From Labrys wisconsinensis (GTDB taxonomy: Bacteria; Pseudomonadota; Alphaproteobacteria; Rhizobiales; Labraceae): a DNA stretch of 64,000 bases. This document shows, piece by piece, positions 9,419 through 18,402 of the stretch. Positions within the stretch are counted from its first letter, which is position 1, and the number at the start of each line of letters is the position of its first letter. The stretch is from NCBI RefSeq assembly GCF_030814995.1, contig NZ_JAUSVX010000008.1, forward strand, positions 62,001-126,000, given 5' to 3'. The position numbers and the translations under genes are program-made. The notes under the pieces were generated by a model. That model had not been told where the DNA came from and did no database searches. It was given only the letters and a program-made list of their open reading frames with translations.

Positions 9419-9990
9419 CCGGGCAGGCCGCGCTGACCGCCGCCTTCTTCGACCGCGACGTGCTGGCGGTGGCGCGCGAGCTGATCGGCGCCACGCTCCT
9501 GGTCGAGGGCGTCGGCGGCGCCATCGTCGAGACCGAGGCCTACGACCCCGACGAGCCGGCCTCGCATGCCTTCCGCGGCCGCACGGCGCGCAACGCCGTG
9601 ATGTTCGGGCCGCCCGGCCGCGCCTATGTCTATTTCACCTATGGTATGCACTGGTGCCTGAACTTCGTCTGTGGCGCCGAAGGCCATGCCACCGCCGTGC
9701 TGATCCGTGCCCTGGCGCCGGAGGCGGGCCTGGAGGCGATGCGGGCGCGCCGCGGCCTGGAGGCCTTGCGGCTGCTCTGCTCGGGGCCGGCCCGCCTGAC
9801 CCAGGCACTGGGGGTCACGAACCGCCACAACGGGCTGGCGCTGGCCGCGCCGCCCTTCCTCGTGCTGGAGCGCGCCGCCGCGCCCGCCATCGCCGTAGGG
9901 CCTCGCATCGGCATCTCCCAGGCGAAGGATCTGCCCTGGCGCTTCGGCCTCGCCGGCTCGCCGTTCCTCAGCCGGCCGTTTCCGGCCTGA
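9415..9990 (+). CDS. 3-methyladenine DNA glycosylase, Aag/MPG family
   Basis: Base-excision repair enzyme that removes alkylated purines from DNA. The 191-residue protein has the family signatures [31 protein letters not shown] (Glu in the catalytic IVETEAY motif), [20 protein letters not shown] and [10 protein letters not shown]. The length fits the bacterial Aag family. The start is a GTG at 9415 that overlaps the aldo/keto reductase stop (GTGA), so it depends on coupling. It is convergent with rcdA. Confidence 0.93.
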   Translation: MTGQAALTAAFFDRDVLAVARELIGATLLVEGVGGAIVETEAYDPDEPASHAFRGRTARNAVMFGPPGRAYVYFTYGMHWCLNFVCGAEGHATAVLIRALAPEAGLEAMRARRGLEALRLLCSGPARLTQALGVTNRHNGLALAAPPFLVLERAAAPAIAVGPRIGISQAKDLPWRFGLAGSPFLSRPFPA

Positions 9991-10018
9991 CCGTCGGGCC
10001 GCTTTCGGCCTGACCGTC
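9974..10018. repeat. Imperfect tandem duplication (about 22 bp) across the glycosylase stop codon
   Basis: GGCCGTTTCCGGCCTGACC at 9974 is followed directly by GGGCCGCTTTCGGCCTGACC, so the last codons and stop of the gene are repeated. This is probably a slippage duplication without function. Confidence 0.6.
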
Positions 10019-10030
10019 CCGCGGCGGGAT

Positions 10031-10552
10031 TCAGCGCCCGCCGAAGGCCTGGCGGATCAGGTCGATCTGCTGGCCGACCGCATTGTCCTGTTCCGGCACG
10101 GGCGCCTCCGGATTGGACAGCACCTCCTCCAGCCGGGCGAGGCGCTGCTGCAGGCGCAGGGAATGGCGGATCAGCTGCACCAGCGTCGGCGGCAGCAGGC
10201 CGAGCACCTCCGCGCCGGGATCGGGGGCGGCGGAAGCCAGCCGCACGCGATTCTTCTCGGTGCGGGCCTGATCCTGCGTCATCTCGCCCTCGTTGACGGC
10301 CCGCTGCAAGAGGAGCCAGGAGGCGAGCTGCATCAGCCGGGTGGTCAGCCGCATGCTCTCGGTGGCGTAGGCGAGCGCGGCGGCGCGGTCCAGCTCCCGC
10401 GATTCGGCCCGGCCCGGACCGTCGAGATAGGCGGCGGTCGATTCCACCAGCGCCATGCCCTCGCGGAACAGCACCTTGAAGGCGGAGGAGGAGAGGAGCC
10501 TCTCGCTGAGCAGCACCATCTCCGCCGGATGTTTGCCAAGGCTCTCGGTCAT
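10031..10552 (-). CDS. rcdA: RcdA-type protease adaptor (DUF1465)
   Basis: A 173-residue helical protein of the DUF1465 family, to which the Caulobacter CtrA-degradation regulator RcdA belongs. In Caulobacter, RcdA links substrates to ClpXP through CpdR and PopA during the cell cycle. Visible here are the N-terminal ERLLSSSAFKVLFREGMALVE helix, then DRAAALAYATESMRLTTRLMQLASWLLLQRAV and a C-terminal helical hairpin with LIRHSLRLQQRLARLEEVL. The ATG at 10552 (MTESLGK) was chosen because it gives the normal length. The DUF1192 gene lies further upstream on the same strand. Function is inferred from the family. Confidence 0.8.
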   Translation of the reverse strand: MTESLGKHPAEMVLLSERLLSSSAFKVLFREGMALVESTAAYLDGPGRAESRELDRAAALAYATESMRLTTRLMQLASWLLLQRAVNEGEMTQDQARTEKNRVRLASAAPDPGAEVLGLLPPTLVQLIRHSLRLQQRLARLEEVLSNPEAPVPEQDNAVGQQIDLIRQAFGGR

Positions 10553-10724
10553 CGAGCGCTTTCCCTGTCGTCGGCGACACGCCGTCGACGTCCCGAAACG
10601 GAACACGGCGTGACTATCGGGAGAACCTCCTGCAAGGCGAGGACCAAAGCGAGACTGTCCCCATGGCCCGACCCTTAGGGTTAACAGACTAGACGGGTTC
10701 GCGGGGAAAAGAAGGCGAAACGCC

Positions 10725-10752
10725 AAAAAAGAGCCGCGGACGAGCCGCGGCT
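10725..10752 (-). terminator. Rho-independent terminator
   Basis: Read on the minus strand: AGCCGCGG, a 5-nt loop, CCGCGGCT, then TTTTTT. It is a perfect 8-bp GC stem with a run of six T. It ends transcripts coming from the DUF1192 gene or from the candidate small RNA just upstream. Confidence 0.8.
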
Positions 10753-10861
10753 TGTTGAAAGTCGAAACAGGGAGGCGTCAAACAGAGTGGACAGGAGCCA
10801 CTCGACATCCAGAAAACTGGATGGCCTCAGTGGTAAAGCAGAAAGCTTAATAAACCGTAAA
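10725..10861 (-). ncRNA. Candidate small RNA or structured 3' UTR upstream of rcdA
   Basis: The 313-bp space between the DUF1192 stop and the rcdA start is AT-richer than its surroundings and holds no gene. On the minus strand it can form three stem-loops in order. These are CATCCAG-TTTT-CTGGATG (10806-10823), GAGTGG/CCACTC (10785-10803) and the terminator at 10725-10752. A CCTCCC single-stranded stretch complementary to ribosome sites lies between the second and third. This layout is that of a trans-acting rhizobial sRNA. At its presumed 5' end the + strand reads TTAA-N7-TAAA (10847-10861), one base off the CtrA box TTAA-N7-TTAA. No known family could be assigned. Confidence 0.35.
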
Positions 10862-10865
10862 CGAT

Positions 10866-11060
10866 TCAAATTTTCCTGAAGATGGAGGCGGCGGCATCCA
10901 TGGACGCGGCCTTCGCGGCCTTGGCCGCCGCGAGGCGGGCGACCTCGGCCTCGAGCAGGGCGATGCGCTCGTCGAGCTCGTGCAGCGACAGGGCGGACAG
11001 ATCCTGGCCGACCTCGTGGCTGACCTTCTTCTTCACGGGCTCTTCGTCGAACATGGGCAT
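10866..11060 (-). CDS. DUF1192 family small protein, 64 aa
   Basis: A short acidic-then-helical protein of the alphaproteobacterial DUF1192 family, function unknown. The sequence LSALSLHELDERIALLEAEVARLAAAKAAK (about residues 21-50) is a predicted coiled coil. The N-terminus MPMFDEEPVKKK is typical. The start is the ATG at 11060; a second in-frame ATG two codons on (11054) is possible. It lies upstream of rcdA on the same strand, separated by the structured region and terminator, so the two are probably separate transcripts. Confidence 0.8.
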   Translation of the reverse strand: MPMFDEEPVKKKVSHEVGQDLSALSLHELDERIALLEAEVARLAAAKAAKAASMDAAASIFRKI

Positions 11061-11110
11061 GGCGCGTCTCCCGGCCGGACGATAGGCGAGCGCCGTGCGG
11101 TTGTCATCCC

Positions 11111-11167
11111 GGCGCCACTTTCGGCGCCCGGCGCCACTTTCGGCGCCCGGCGCCACTTTCGGCGCCC
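11111..11167. repeat. Three perfect tandem copies of a 19-bp palindromic unit
   Basis: GGCGCCACTTTCGGCGCCC occurs three times head to tail at 11111-11129, 11130-11148 and 11149-11167. Each unit has GGCGCC at both ends of a CACTTTC core and can fold as a hairpin. The array lies between the divergent DUF1192 and quinone oxidoreductase genes, 51 bp upstream of the first start and 129 bp upstream of the second. Confidence 0.9.
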
Positions 11168-11295
11168 GGCGCGTCGTGACGCGCCCGATGCGGCTCGACG
11201 CGCGCCTTGCCCGGCGCGCGTGGACAATTATGGTTCCGGCCCTAGTTTCCGAGTCGCCGCCTGCACGGCGGCGCCCCCTTTGCCGGAGCGATGCC

Positions 11296-12297
11296 ATGAC
11301 CACTCTTCCCGACGAGATGCGCGTCATGGCCATCCGCGAGCCCGGCGGGCCGCAGGTGCTCACCGAGGAGAGCCGGCCGCTGCCGACCCCGGGCGAGACC
11401 GACATCCTGATTCGCGTCGCCGCCGCCGGCGTCAACCGGCCGGATCTCCTGCAGCGCGCCGGCGTCTATCCCCCGCCCCCGGGCGCCTCGGACCTGCCGG
11501 GCCTGGAGGTCGCGGGGGAGGTGGCCGCCGTCGGCTACGACGTCCGGCGCTGGAAGGTGGGAGACAAGGTCTGCGCCCTGGTGGCGGGCGGGGGCTATGC
11601 CGAGTATGTGCTCGCGCCCGAATCCAACGCCCTGCCGGTGCCGGCCGGCATGGACATGGTGCAGGCGGCAGCCCTGCCGGAGACCGGCTTCACCGTCTGG
11701 CACAACGTGTTCGAGCGCGGGCGCCTCACCGAGGGCGAGACCTTCCTGGTGCACGGCGGCTCCTCGGGCATCGGCACCACGGCGATCATGCTGGCCAAGG
11801 CCTTCGGCGCGACGGTGTTCACCACTGCCGGCTCGCCGGAGAAATGCGAGGCCTGCCGCAAGCTCGGGGCGGACCTGGCGATCGACTACAAGACCGCGGA
11901 CTGGGTGGCCGAGGTGCGCGAGGCGAGCGGCGGGCGCGGCGTCGACCTGATCCTCGACATGGTCGGCGGCGACTATGTCGCCAAGAACTACAGTGCGGCG
12001 GCGATGGACGGGCGGATCGTCCAGATCGCCTTCCTGCGCGGCAGCAAGGTCGAGCTCGACCTCGTGAAGCTGATGACCAAGCGTCTCACCCACACCGGCT
12101 CGACCATGCGGCCACAGTCGGTGGCTTCCAAGGCGCGGATCGCCCGCGAGCTGGAGGACAAGGTTTGGCCGCTGCTCGCCGCCGGCGCCTGCCGGCCGGT
12201 GATCCACGCCACCCTCCCGCTCGCCGACGCCGCCAAGGCGCATGCGCTGCTCGAGGCCGGCGACCATGTCGGCAAGGTGGTGCTGACGGTGCCGTAG
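11296..12297 (+). CDS. NAD(P)H quinone oxidoreductase, PIG3 family
   Basis: A zinc-free medium-chain dehydrogenase/reductase that reduces quinones with NAD(P)H. The 333-residue protein begins with MRVMAIREPGGP and has AAGVNRPDLLQRAGVYPPPPG (about residues 44-64), typical of the TP53I3/PIG3-like NAD(P)H quinone oxidoreductases. The Rossmann segment is VHGGSSGIGTTAIMLAKAFG near 150-170. The start at 11296 (MTTLPDEM) is chosen over longer frames that run through the 19-bp repeat array. Downstream is a GST gene on the same strand, so both may serve electrophile or redox stress. Divergent from DUF1192, as in other Rhizobiales. Confidence 0.92.
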   Translation: MTTLPDEMRVMAIREPGGPQVLTEESRPLPTPGETDILIRVAAAGVNRPDLLQRAGVYPPPPGASDLPGLEVAGEVAAVGYDVRRWKVGDKVCALVAGGGYAEYVLAPESNALPVPAGMDMVQAAALPETGFTVWHNVFERGRLTEGETFLVHGGSSGIGTTAIMLAKAFGATVFTTAGSPEKCEACRKLGADLAIDYKTADWVAEVREASGGRGVDLILDMVGGDYVAKNYSAAAMDGRIVQIAFLRGSKVELDLVKLMTKRLTHTGSTMRPQSVASKARIARELEDKVWPLLAAGACRPVIHATLPLADAAKAHALLEAGDHVGKVVLTVP

Positions 12298-12383
12298 ATC
12301 CTCCGGGATTGCAGCGCAAGAAGCGGAGTTCGCCTGCCGGCCGGTCGTGCAAACCTGCCTCATCCCATGATGAGAGGGCCGCC

Positions 12384-13013
12384 GTGCTCACGCTCCACGA
12401 CTATCTGCCGTCGCAGAACGGCTGGAAGATCCGGGTTCTGCTCGGGCTGCTCGCGATTGCGTATGATACCCGCATGGTATCGATCTTCGAGGGCGAGAGC
12501 CGTAGCGAGGCATTCCTGGCCCTCAACCCGGCCGGCGCCGTCCCCGTTCTCGAGCTGGAGGATGGGCGGACGATCGCCGAATCCAATGCCATCCTCGCCT
12601 ATCTCGCCGAGGGGACGCCGCTTCTGCCCGCAGACCGCTATCAGCGTGCCAAGGTGATGCAGTGGCTGTTCTTCGAGCAGTACTATGTCGAGCCGGTGAT
12701 CGGCACCCTGCGCTTCTGGACGCTGACCGGACGGCTCGAGCGCAACCAGGCTCTGGTTGCCGGCAAGCGTGAAGCCGGCACCCGGGCGCTCGCCGCCCTG
12801 GAGCGCGGCCTCGCCGGCACGCCGTTCCTGGCCGGGGACGCGCTCTCGATCGCCGATATCGCGGTCTATGCCTATGGCCACCGCGCCGAGGATTGCGGCT
12901 TCCGGCTGGCGGACTACCCGTCGGTCGCCGCCTGGACCGGCCGCGTGCGCGATGCCATCGGCCCCGACCAACCCGTCCATCCCTACGGCATCGACCCTCA
13001 TTCCGCCGCCTGA
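12384..13013 (+). CDS. Glutathione S-transferase family protein
   Basis: A cytoplasmic GST of 209 residues. The N-terminal thioredoxin-like domain shows SQNGWKIRVLLGLL, NPAGAVPVLELEDGRTIAESNAIL (cis-Pro and the ES glutathione-binding motif, about 52-75). The C-terminal helical domain has FLAGDALSIADIAVYAYGHRA with the conserved N-capping Asp. The start is the GTG at 12384, preceded by a GAGAGGG ribosome site; no ATG gives the complete N-terminal strand. It runs convergently into the AraC-type gene, and the two coding regions overlap by 16 bp at their 3' ends. The substrate is unknown. Confidence 0.9.
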   Translation: MLTLHDYLPSQNGWKIRVLLGLLAIAYDTRMVSIFEGESRSEAFLALNPAGAVPVLELEDGRTIAESNAILAYLAEGTPLLPADRYQRAKVMQWLFFEQYYVEPVIGTLRFWTLTGRLERNQALVAGKREAGTRALAALERGLAGTPFLAGDALSIADIAVYAYGHRAEDCGFRLADYPSVAAWTGRVRDAIGPDQPVHPYGIDPHSAA

Positions 13014-14044
13014 GGGTCTTGCCTCCCGGCGGCTGGCGCGCCCCGCCCGGCGCGCCAGCGGCTCGGGCTGGTGCCGGTGACGCGCAGGAACTCGCGGTTG
13101 AAGTTCGACTTGGTCTGGAATCCGACGTCGTAGAGGATCGTGGTGATCGGCGCCTCGCTGTCGCGCAGGGCCCGGCAGGCTGCGGCGATGCGGTGCTCGT
13201 TGACATATTGCGAGACGTTGACCGCGCGCGTGCGGTTGATCGCCGCCGAGATCCGGCGCGCCGGCAGCCCCAGCCGCCGCGCCAGGCGGTCGAGGCTGAG
13301 CTCGGGGTCGCGGTAGAGGCCTCTCGTCGCCATCAGCGCGTCGAGCTCGGCGAGGATGCGGGCGTCGTCCGCCTCGGGTTCGGGCGCGGCGGGCGGCGCA
13401 TCCGCCTGCGTGTCGGGCACCTCGTCGCCGGCCGCGATGGCGGCGACCGCCAGGAGGACCAGGGAGCACAGGCTGCCGAGGCCCGAGATCAGGCCGATAT
13501 GGGCTCGCTCCACGCCGAAGAGGTCGGCGGCGATGACGGCATCGGTGGCGGCGGAGAAGACCAGGAGCAGGCCGGTGGCCTGCAGCGCCCGGTGCAGCGG
13601 GATCGCTCCATCGAGCTTCACCCGGTCCAGGCCGTCGGGCCCGGGTCGAGCGAGGGCGATCAGCGCCACGCCATAGCCGAGGAACGTCAGGATCAGCACC
13701 GGGTCGATCAGCGGCAAGCGCAACGCGACCAGGAGCACGATCGCCGCCGGCGCCAGCGCATGCGGCCAGAGCTGGCGGACGGGCACGGTCGGATGCCCCG
13801 TGGCGAAGGCGCTGAACGCCACCCAGGACAAGGGCGGGATGACCGCAGCCACCACCAGCTGCACGAAGCGCAGCGTCTCGATGCCATAGCCCCAGCGCAG
13901 CCCGATCACCACCGATTGCAGCGCATAGGCGGCGATCATCGCCATGAACAGCGGATTGACCGGCGGCTCCTCCCGCCGCGCCAGGCGGACCAGGGCGATG
14001 CCGAGGAGCAGCGCGACGACGAAGGGCAGGGGCACGGACGGCAT
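12998..14044 (-). CDS. Membrane-anchored AraC-type transcriptional regulator
   Basis: A 348-residue regulator. The first 205 residues or so hold about seven hydrophobic helices (PLPFVVALLLGIALV, MIAAYALQSVVIGL, FVQLVVAAVIPPLSWVAF and so on). After a linker comes an AraC-type HTH_18 domain at about 230-330 with SLDRLARRLGLPARRISAAINR and the second helix-turn-helix ITTILYDVGFQTKSNFNREF. It probably senses a membrane or extracellular signal directly. It is transcribed divergently from the HlyD/ATPase/FtsX exporter operon, which it is likely to control. Its 3' end overlaps the GST gene by 16 bp. Confidence 0.88.
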   Translation of the reverse strand: MPSVPLPFVVALLLGIALVRLARREEPPVNPLFMAMIAAYALQSVVIGLRWGYGIETLRFVQLVVAAVIPPLSWVAFSAFATGHPTVPVRQLWPHALAPAAIVLLVALRLPLIDPVLILTFLGYGVALIALARPGPDGLDRVKLDGAIPLHRALQATGLLLVFSAATDAVIAADLFGVERAHIGLISGLGSLCSLVLLAVAAIAAGDEVPDTQADAPPAAPEPEADDARILAELDALMATRGLYRDPELSLDRLARRLGLPARRISAAINRTRAVNVSQYVNEHRIAAACRALRDSEAPITTILYDVGFQTKSNFNREFLRVTGTSPSRWRAGRGAPAAGRQDPQAAE

Positions 14045-14171
14045 GGAACGACTCGATCGGCGCGATGCCGGTCATCGGCACGCCGGCGCATCATGACCGG
14101 GATCGCGATCGCGGACGACCTCGAACATGATCGAGGTCGCGGATCCCGCACCCCCGTCGATGATCGGCGGC

Positions 14172-15308
14172 ATGACCGCCCCCCTCCTCGCCGATCCCTC
14201 GCGACACGACGACATGGCCGCCAGGCTGCGCTCGCTGGCCATCCCCAGGCCCGCGCCGCCGCCCGGCCCGGCCGGGCCCGTCCCCGGCGACCGGCGCGCC
14301 CATCGCCGCGTCGCCCTGCTGGCGGGCGTCCTGCTGCTCCCGCCCGGCCTCTGGGCGCTGGCCGGGCGCGGACCTGCCTTGCTCCCAGAGCCGGCGGCGC
14401 CGGAGCCGCGGGCCGTGCCCGTGCCGCTGTCCCCGCCGGCGGAGGCCGCTTCGATCGTCGCCTCGGGCGTGGTGGTGGCGCTGCGCCGGGCCGTGCTGCG
14501 CCCGGAGGTGACGGGCCGCATCGTCGCGATCGCGGTCAAGGCCGGCGACCGGGTGGCGGCGGGCCAGCGCATCGCCCGCCTCGACGCAACGCTGGCCGAG
14601 GCCGACGCGGCGCTCGCCCGGTCGCGGGCGGCCGCGGCCGAGACGACGGTGCGCATCGCCGAGATCGAGCTCCGCGACGCGCGCCAGCCGCTGGCCCGGC
14701 TCCAGGCGCTCGCCCGCCGGCAATTCGCCAGCGACGCCGACGTGACGGCGGCGAGCCTCAAGGTCGAGCGGCTCGAGGCGGCGCTGGTCGCGGCGCGCCA
14801 GGCCCTGGATGCGGCGCGGATCGAGGCCGGGCGGGCCGAGGCGGCGCTCGCCCGCTACGGGCTCGATGCGCCGTTCGACGGCGTCATCGCCGCACGTCTC
14901 GCCGCGCCCGGCGACATGGTCACGCCCGGCGGCGAGGATGGGGGAGCCGGCCGCGGCGTTGCCGTGCTGGTCGACCCGGAGGCCCTGGCCGTCGACGTCG
15001 ACGTCGCCGAGACCGGCATCGGCCGGATCGCCCTGGGCGCGGGCGCGGGCGTCACCCTCGACGCCTTTCCCGACCGTCCTCTCGCCATGCGCGTCGCGAC
15101 CGTCCTGCCGGAGGCCTCGCACGAAAAGGGCACGGTGACGGTCCGCCTCGCTTTCCCGCCGGGCGTGCCGGGCCCCGCCGGCACGCCCGGCCTGCCGGCG
15201 GGCATGCTGCCGGGCATGGCCGCGAAGGCGCGCTTCACCGCCATCGCGACAGCGATGGCGCCCGCCGTCGCCACCGCGGCGGCGACACCGATCCACCGCA
15301 AGGAGTAG
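14172..15308 (+). CDS. HlyD-family periplasmic adaptor of an ABC exporter
   Basis: Membrane-fusion subunit linking an inner-membrane ABC exporter to the periplasm. It has one N-terminal membrane helix (RRVALLAGVLLLPPGLWALAG, about residues 39-59). A lipoyl/barrel-sandwich half (AVLRPEVTGRIVAIAVKAGDRVAAG) follows, then a long coiled-coil hairpin rich in Ala/Arg/Glu, the second lipoyl half (YGLDAPFDGVIAARLAAPGDMV) and a beta-barrel domain. In-frame ATGs at 14127 and 14160 are alternative starts; 14172 (MTAPLL) is the most compact. It is first in an operon with the ATPase (6 bp gap) and two FtsX-type permeases, the DevBCA/MacAB-like arrangement. Confidence 0.88.
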   Translation: MTAPLLADPSRHDDMAARLRSLAIPRPAPPPGPAGPVPGDRRAHRRVALLAGVLLLPPGLWALAGRGPALLPEPAAPEPRAVPVPLSPPAEAASIVASGVVVALRRAVLRPEVTGRIVAIAVKAGDRVAAGQRIARLDATLAEADAALARSRAAAAETTVRIAEIELRDARQPLARLQALARRQFASDADVTAASLKVERLEAALVAARQALDAARIEAGRAEAALARYGLDAPFDGVIAARLAAPGDMVTPGGEDGGAGRGVAVLVDPEALAVDVDVAETGIGRIALGAGAGVTLDAFPDRPLAMRVATVLPEASHEKGTVTVRLAFPPGVPGPAGTPGLPAGMLPGMAAKARFTAIATAMAPAVATAAATPIHRKE

Positions 15309-15314
15309 GGCGCC

Positions 15315-16031
15315 ATGGAGCGCGACACGTCGGTCAATCTGCAGCACGTGGCCAAGAGCTACCGGACCCGCAGGCAGGGCCTGCCCATCTTCGAGGACCT
15401 GACGCTCGACATTCCCGACGGCGACTTCCTCGCCGTCATGGGACCGTCCGGCTCGGGAAAGTCGACCATGCTCAACCTGATCGGCGGCATCGACCGGCCC
15501 GACCGGGGCGAGATCCGGGTCGGGGGCCAGCGCATCGACACGATGGGCGAGGCGGCCCTGGCGCGCTGGCGGGCCGGCCATGTCGGCTTCGTCTTCCAGT
15601 TCTACAACCTGATGCCGATGCTGACCGCGGCCGAGAATGTCGAGCTGCCGCTGCTGCTCACCCCGCTGACCCGGCGCCAGCGGCGCGAGCGCGTCGCGAC
15701 GGTGCTCGACCTCGTCGGCCTCGCCGAGCGGGCGCGCCATCGGCCGGGGGAACTCTCCGGCGGCCAGATGCAGCGCGTCGGCATCGCCCGGGCGATCGCC
15801 GCCGACCCCTGCCTGCTCCTGTGCGACGAGCCGACGGGCGATCTCGACCGGCAGTCCGCCGACGACATCCTGCGCATGCTCGGCCTGCTCAACGCCGAGC
15901 TCGGCAAGACCATCGTCATGGTGACGCATGACGAGGCCGCCGCCCGGGCGGCGCGGCGGGTGCTGCGCCTCGACAAGGGTCGCTTCGTTGCCGACGGGTC
16001 CCGCTTCGTCGCCGATGGAGGCCGGCCGTGA
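15315..16031 (+). CDS. ABC exporter ATP-binding protein (LolD/MacB type)
   Basis: Nucleotide-binding subunit of 238 residues. Walker [10 protein letters not shown] is at residues 43-51, the ABC signature LSGGQMQR near 150 and Walker [13 protein letters not shown] near 172, followed by the VMVTHDE switch histidine. PTGDLD and the [11 protein letters not shown] tail mark the MacB/LolD exporter class. A repeat [15 protein letters not shown] closes the C-terminus. It overlaps the first FtsX gene by 4 bp (GTGA), so they are coupled. Substrate unknown; these exporters move lipids, peptides or macrolides. Confidence 0.95.
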   Translation: MERDTSVNLQHVAKSYRTRRQGLPIFEDLTLDIPDGDFLAVMGPSGSGKSTMLNLIGGIDRPDRGEIRVGGQRIDTMGEAALARWRAGHVGFVFQFYNLMPMLTAAENVELPLLLTPLTRRQRRERVATVLDLVGLAERARHRPGELSGGQMQRVGIARAIAADPCLLLCDEPTGDLDRQSADDILRMLGLLNAELGKTIVMVTHDEAAARAARRVLRLDKGRFVADGSRFVADGGRP

Positions 16032-17167
16032 CGCTCGCGAGCCTCGTGCGCGCCAATCTCATGCGCAAGCCCGGCCGCAGCCTGCTGCTGGTCCTCAGCG
16101 TCGCCATTGCCTTCCTGATCTTCGGGGTGCTGGCGAGCTTCTCCACCGGCTTCCAAGGGACGGACGACACCTCCGGCCGGCTGGTCGTCACCAGCAGGGT
16201 CGGCAGCAACGAGCCGTTGCCGATCCGCCTGCTCGAACGGATCGAGCGGATCGAGGGCGTCGCGGCAGTCAGCTACACGACACGCCTGCGCGCCTATGCC
16301 GGCGATCCGCGCAACGTGGTCGGCGCCAGCGCCGTCGATCCCGGGCGCACCGCCGCCGTCTTCGGCACGGACTACGCGCTGACGCCCGACCTCGTCGCGG
16401 CCATCGGCGCCGTGCGCGACGGGGCGCTGGTCGGGCGGACGCTGGCTGAGAATCAGGGCTGGCGGGTGGGCCAGCGCATCGCGCTCACCAGCATGGCCTA
16501 TCGCCGCCTCGGCGGCGGCAGCACCTTCACCTTCGAGATCGTCGGCATCTTCGACGGCCGGCGCCCGACGGTGGATACGGCCTTTCTCATGGTGCGCTAC
16601 GACGCCTTCAACGAGGCCCGCGCCGAGGGGCGCGACATGGTCGGCGGCTTCAGCGTGCTGCCGGCGAAGCCGGAGCAGGGCGAGGCCGTCGCCCGCGCCA
16701 TCGACCAGGCCTTCGCCAATTCCGGTTCGGAGACCCGCACGCGCAGTGAGGTCGCCTTCATGCAGGCCTTCATGGAGGAGATGGCCGACATCGCCACCAT
16801 CATCACCCTGGTCGTCGGCGCCGCGTTCGCGACGCTCCTGATGATCGTCGGCAACACCATGGCCTTCGCCATCGGCGAGCGCACGGCCGAGATCGGGGTG
16901 CTGAAGACGCTCGGCCTCACCGGCCCGGCCGTCATGGCCATCGTCCTGGCCGAGACCGGGCTGATCAGCCTCGCCGGCGGGCTGATCGGCCTCGGCCTCG
17001 CCTTCGCGGCAGCCGCGCTCGTCGGCGGCGAGGTTGGCCTGGTCTTCACGTCGGCCATCGTCCTGCAGGCGCTGGCGCTCATCGTCCTCGTCGCGCTGGT
17101 CACCGGAGCCGCCCCGGCGGTGCGCGCCCTGCGCCTGCCCATTCCTGTCGCCCTGCAGCGGAGATAG
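16028..17167 (+). CDS. FtsX-like permease of ABC exporter (first)
   Basis: Inner-membrane permease of 379 residues. It has an N-terminal membrane helix ([21 protein letters not shown]), a large periplasmic MacB-like core domain (about 45-255) and three C-terminal helices starting around [22 protein letters not shown]. FtsX signature text is visible in [27 protein letters not shown]. It starts with a GTG at 16028 that overlaps the ATPase stop. It pairs with the second FtsX protein 4 bp downstream, presumably as a heterodimer. Confidence 0.93.
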   Translation: MTLASLVRANLMRKPGRSLLLVLSVAIAFLIFGVLASFSTGFQGTDDTSGRLVVTSRVGSNEPLPIRLLERIERIEGVAAVSYTTRLRAYAGDPRNVVGASAVDPGRTAAVFGTDYALTPDLVAAIGAVRDGALVGRTLAENQGWRVGQRIALTSMAYRRLGGGSTFTFEIVGIFDGRRPTVDTAFLMVRYDAFNEARAEGRDMVGGFSVLPAKPEQGEAVARAIDQAFANSGSETRTRSEVAFMQAFMEEMADIATIITLVVGAAFATLLMIVGNTMAFAIGERTAEIGVLKTLGLTGPAVMAIVLAETGLISLAGGLIGLGLAFAAAALVGGEVGLVFTSAIVLQALALIVLVALVTGAAPAVRALRLPIPVALQRR

Positions 17168-17171
17168 CCGC

Positions 17172-18359
17172 ATGTCCAGCCTCTTCGGCCAGTCCCTGGC
17201 GCTCGGCCGCGCCAACCTCTCGACTCTCGGCCGCCGGCCCTGGATGTCGCTCGCCATGGTGGTGTCGATCGCGCTCGTCGTTGCCGTGCTGCTCGGCTTC
17301 CTGGCCATGGCCGGCGGCTTCCGCCGGGCCTTGGAGGGCGCGGGATCCGATGACGTGGCGATCGGGCTCGGTCCCGGCGCCACCACCGAGCTCGCCAGCC
17401 GCATCGAGCCGGCACAGCTGCACCTGATCGAGGAGGCGCCCGGCCTGCTGCACGGGGCGGACGGCCGCGCGCTGGTCTCGGCCGAGCTCACCGTGCCGGT
17501 CGACGCGGTGCGGCGGTCGACCGGCCGGCCCGCGACCGTGTCGCTGCGCGGTGTCGGCGCCCTCGGGCTCGCCGTCCGCCCCGGCCTCGCCATCGTCGAG
17601 GGCCGCGCGCCGGCGCCGGGCGCGGCGGAGATCCTGGTCGGCCGGCGCATCGCCGCCGACTATGCCGGCTTCGAGCCCGGCGGCATCGTCGCCTTCGGCT
17701 CGTCGCGCTGGCAGGTGGTCGGCGTGTTCGAAGCCGGCGGCTCGGCGCTGGAATCGGAGATCCTCGCGGATGCCTCCGCGGTGCAGGCCCTGTTCGGCCG
17801 TCCGAACCTGATCCAGAGCCTGCGTCTGCGCCTCGCCGGCCCCGCGGCGCTGGGAGAGGTGCAGGCCTATTCAGCGAGGCAGCCGCAGCTCGGCCTGACC
17901 CTCGTCTCCGAGCGGCGCTATCTCGCCGACCAGTCGGCGCGCACCGCGCGGATGATCCTGCTGCTCGGCTGGCCGCTGGCCCTGACCATGGCGGTCGGCG
18001 CGACGGTCGGAGCGCTCAACACGCTCTATGCCTCCGTCTCGGACCGGACGGCGGAGATCGCCACGGTGCGCGCCATCGGCTTTGCCCGCCTGGCGGCCTT
18101 TCTCGGCACCTGGATCGAGGCGCTGGCGCTGACGCTCGCCGGCACCGCCGCCGGCGTCCTCGGCTCATGGCTGGTGCTGGACGGGTGGAAAGCCTCGACC
18201 GTCGGCGCCAACGGCGCACAGGTCGCCTTCACGCTCGGCCTGTCGCCCGGCGACGTCGCCGAGGCCGCCGGCCTCGCCCTGGTGATCGGCGCGATCGGCG
18301 GCGCTCTGCCGGCGCTGCGGGCTGCCCGGCTGCCGCTGCGGCTCGCCATGACCCGGTGA
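17172..18359 (+). CDS. FtsX-like permease of ABC exporter (second)
   Basis: A 395-residue permease with the same plan as its upstream partner: N-terminal helix ([21 protein letters not shown]), periplasmic domain and three C-terminal helices. The [28 protein letters not shown] motif is the FtsX signature. The start is the ATG at 17172, 4 bp after the first permease; the frame is open upstream into the first permease but without a good start. It is the last gene of the exporter operon. Confidence 0.93.
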   Translation: MSSLFGQSLALGRANLSTLGRRPWMSLAMVVSIALVVAVLLGFLAMAGGFRRALEGAGSDDVAIGLGPGATTELASRIEPAQLHLIEEAPGLLHGADGRALVSAELTVPVDAVRRSTGRPATVSLRGVGALGLAVRPGLAIVEGRAPAPGAAEILVGRRIAADYAGFEPGGIVAFGSSRWQVVGVFEAGGSALESEILADASAVQALFGRPNLIQSLRLRLAGPAALGEVQAYSARQPQLGLTLVSERRYLADQSARTARMILLLGWPLALTMAVGATVGALNTLYASVSDRTAEIATVRAIGFARLAAFLGTWIEALALTLAGTAAGVLGSWLVLDGWKASTVGANGAQVAFTLGLSPGDVAEAAGLALVIGAIGGALPALRAARLPLRLAMTR

Positions 18360-18402
18360 CACGCCCGTCGCGACGTGCCGCCGGGCTCGTGGCGTTCCGC
18401 CG

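Noticed and set aside
6859-9990. Very long open frame (about 1040 codons) on the plus strand across opgD
   Set aside because: It is antisense to opgD with no domain signature until the glycosylase at its end; long shadow frames are expected in DNA this GC-rich. Only 9415-9990 is a gene.
11111-11167. CRISPR array
   Set aside because: The three 19-bp units are contiguous with no spacers and no cas genes are nearby.
12893-15931. About 1010-codon plus-strand frame over the AraC gene and exporter genes
   Set aside because: It lies antisense to the AraC gene and out of frame with the HlyD and ATPase genes; no motif is present.
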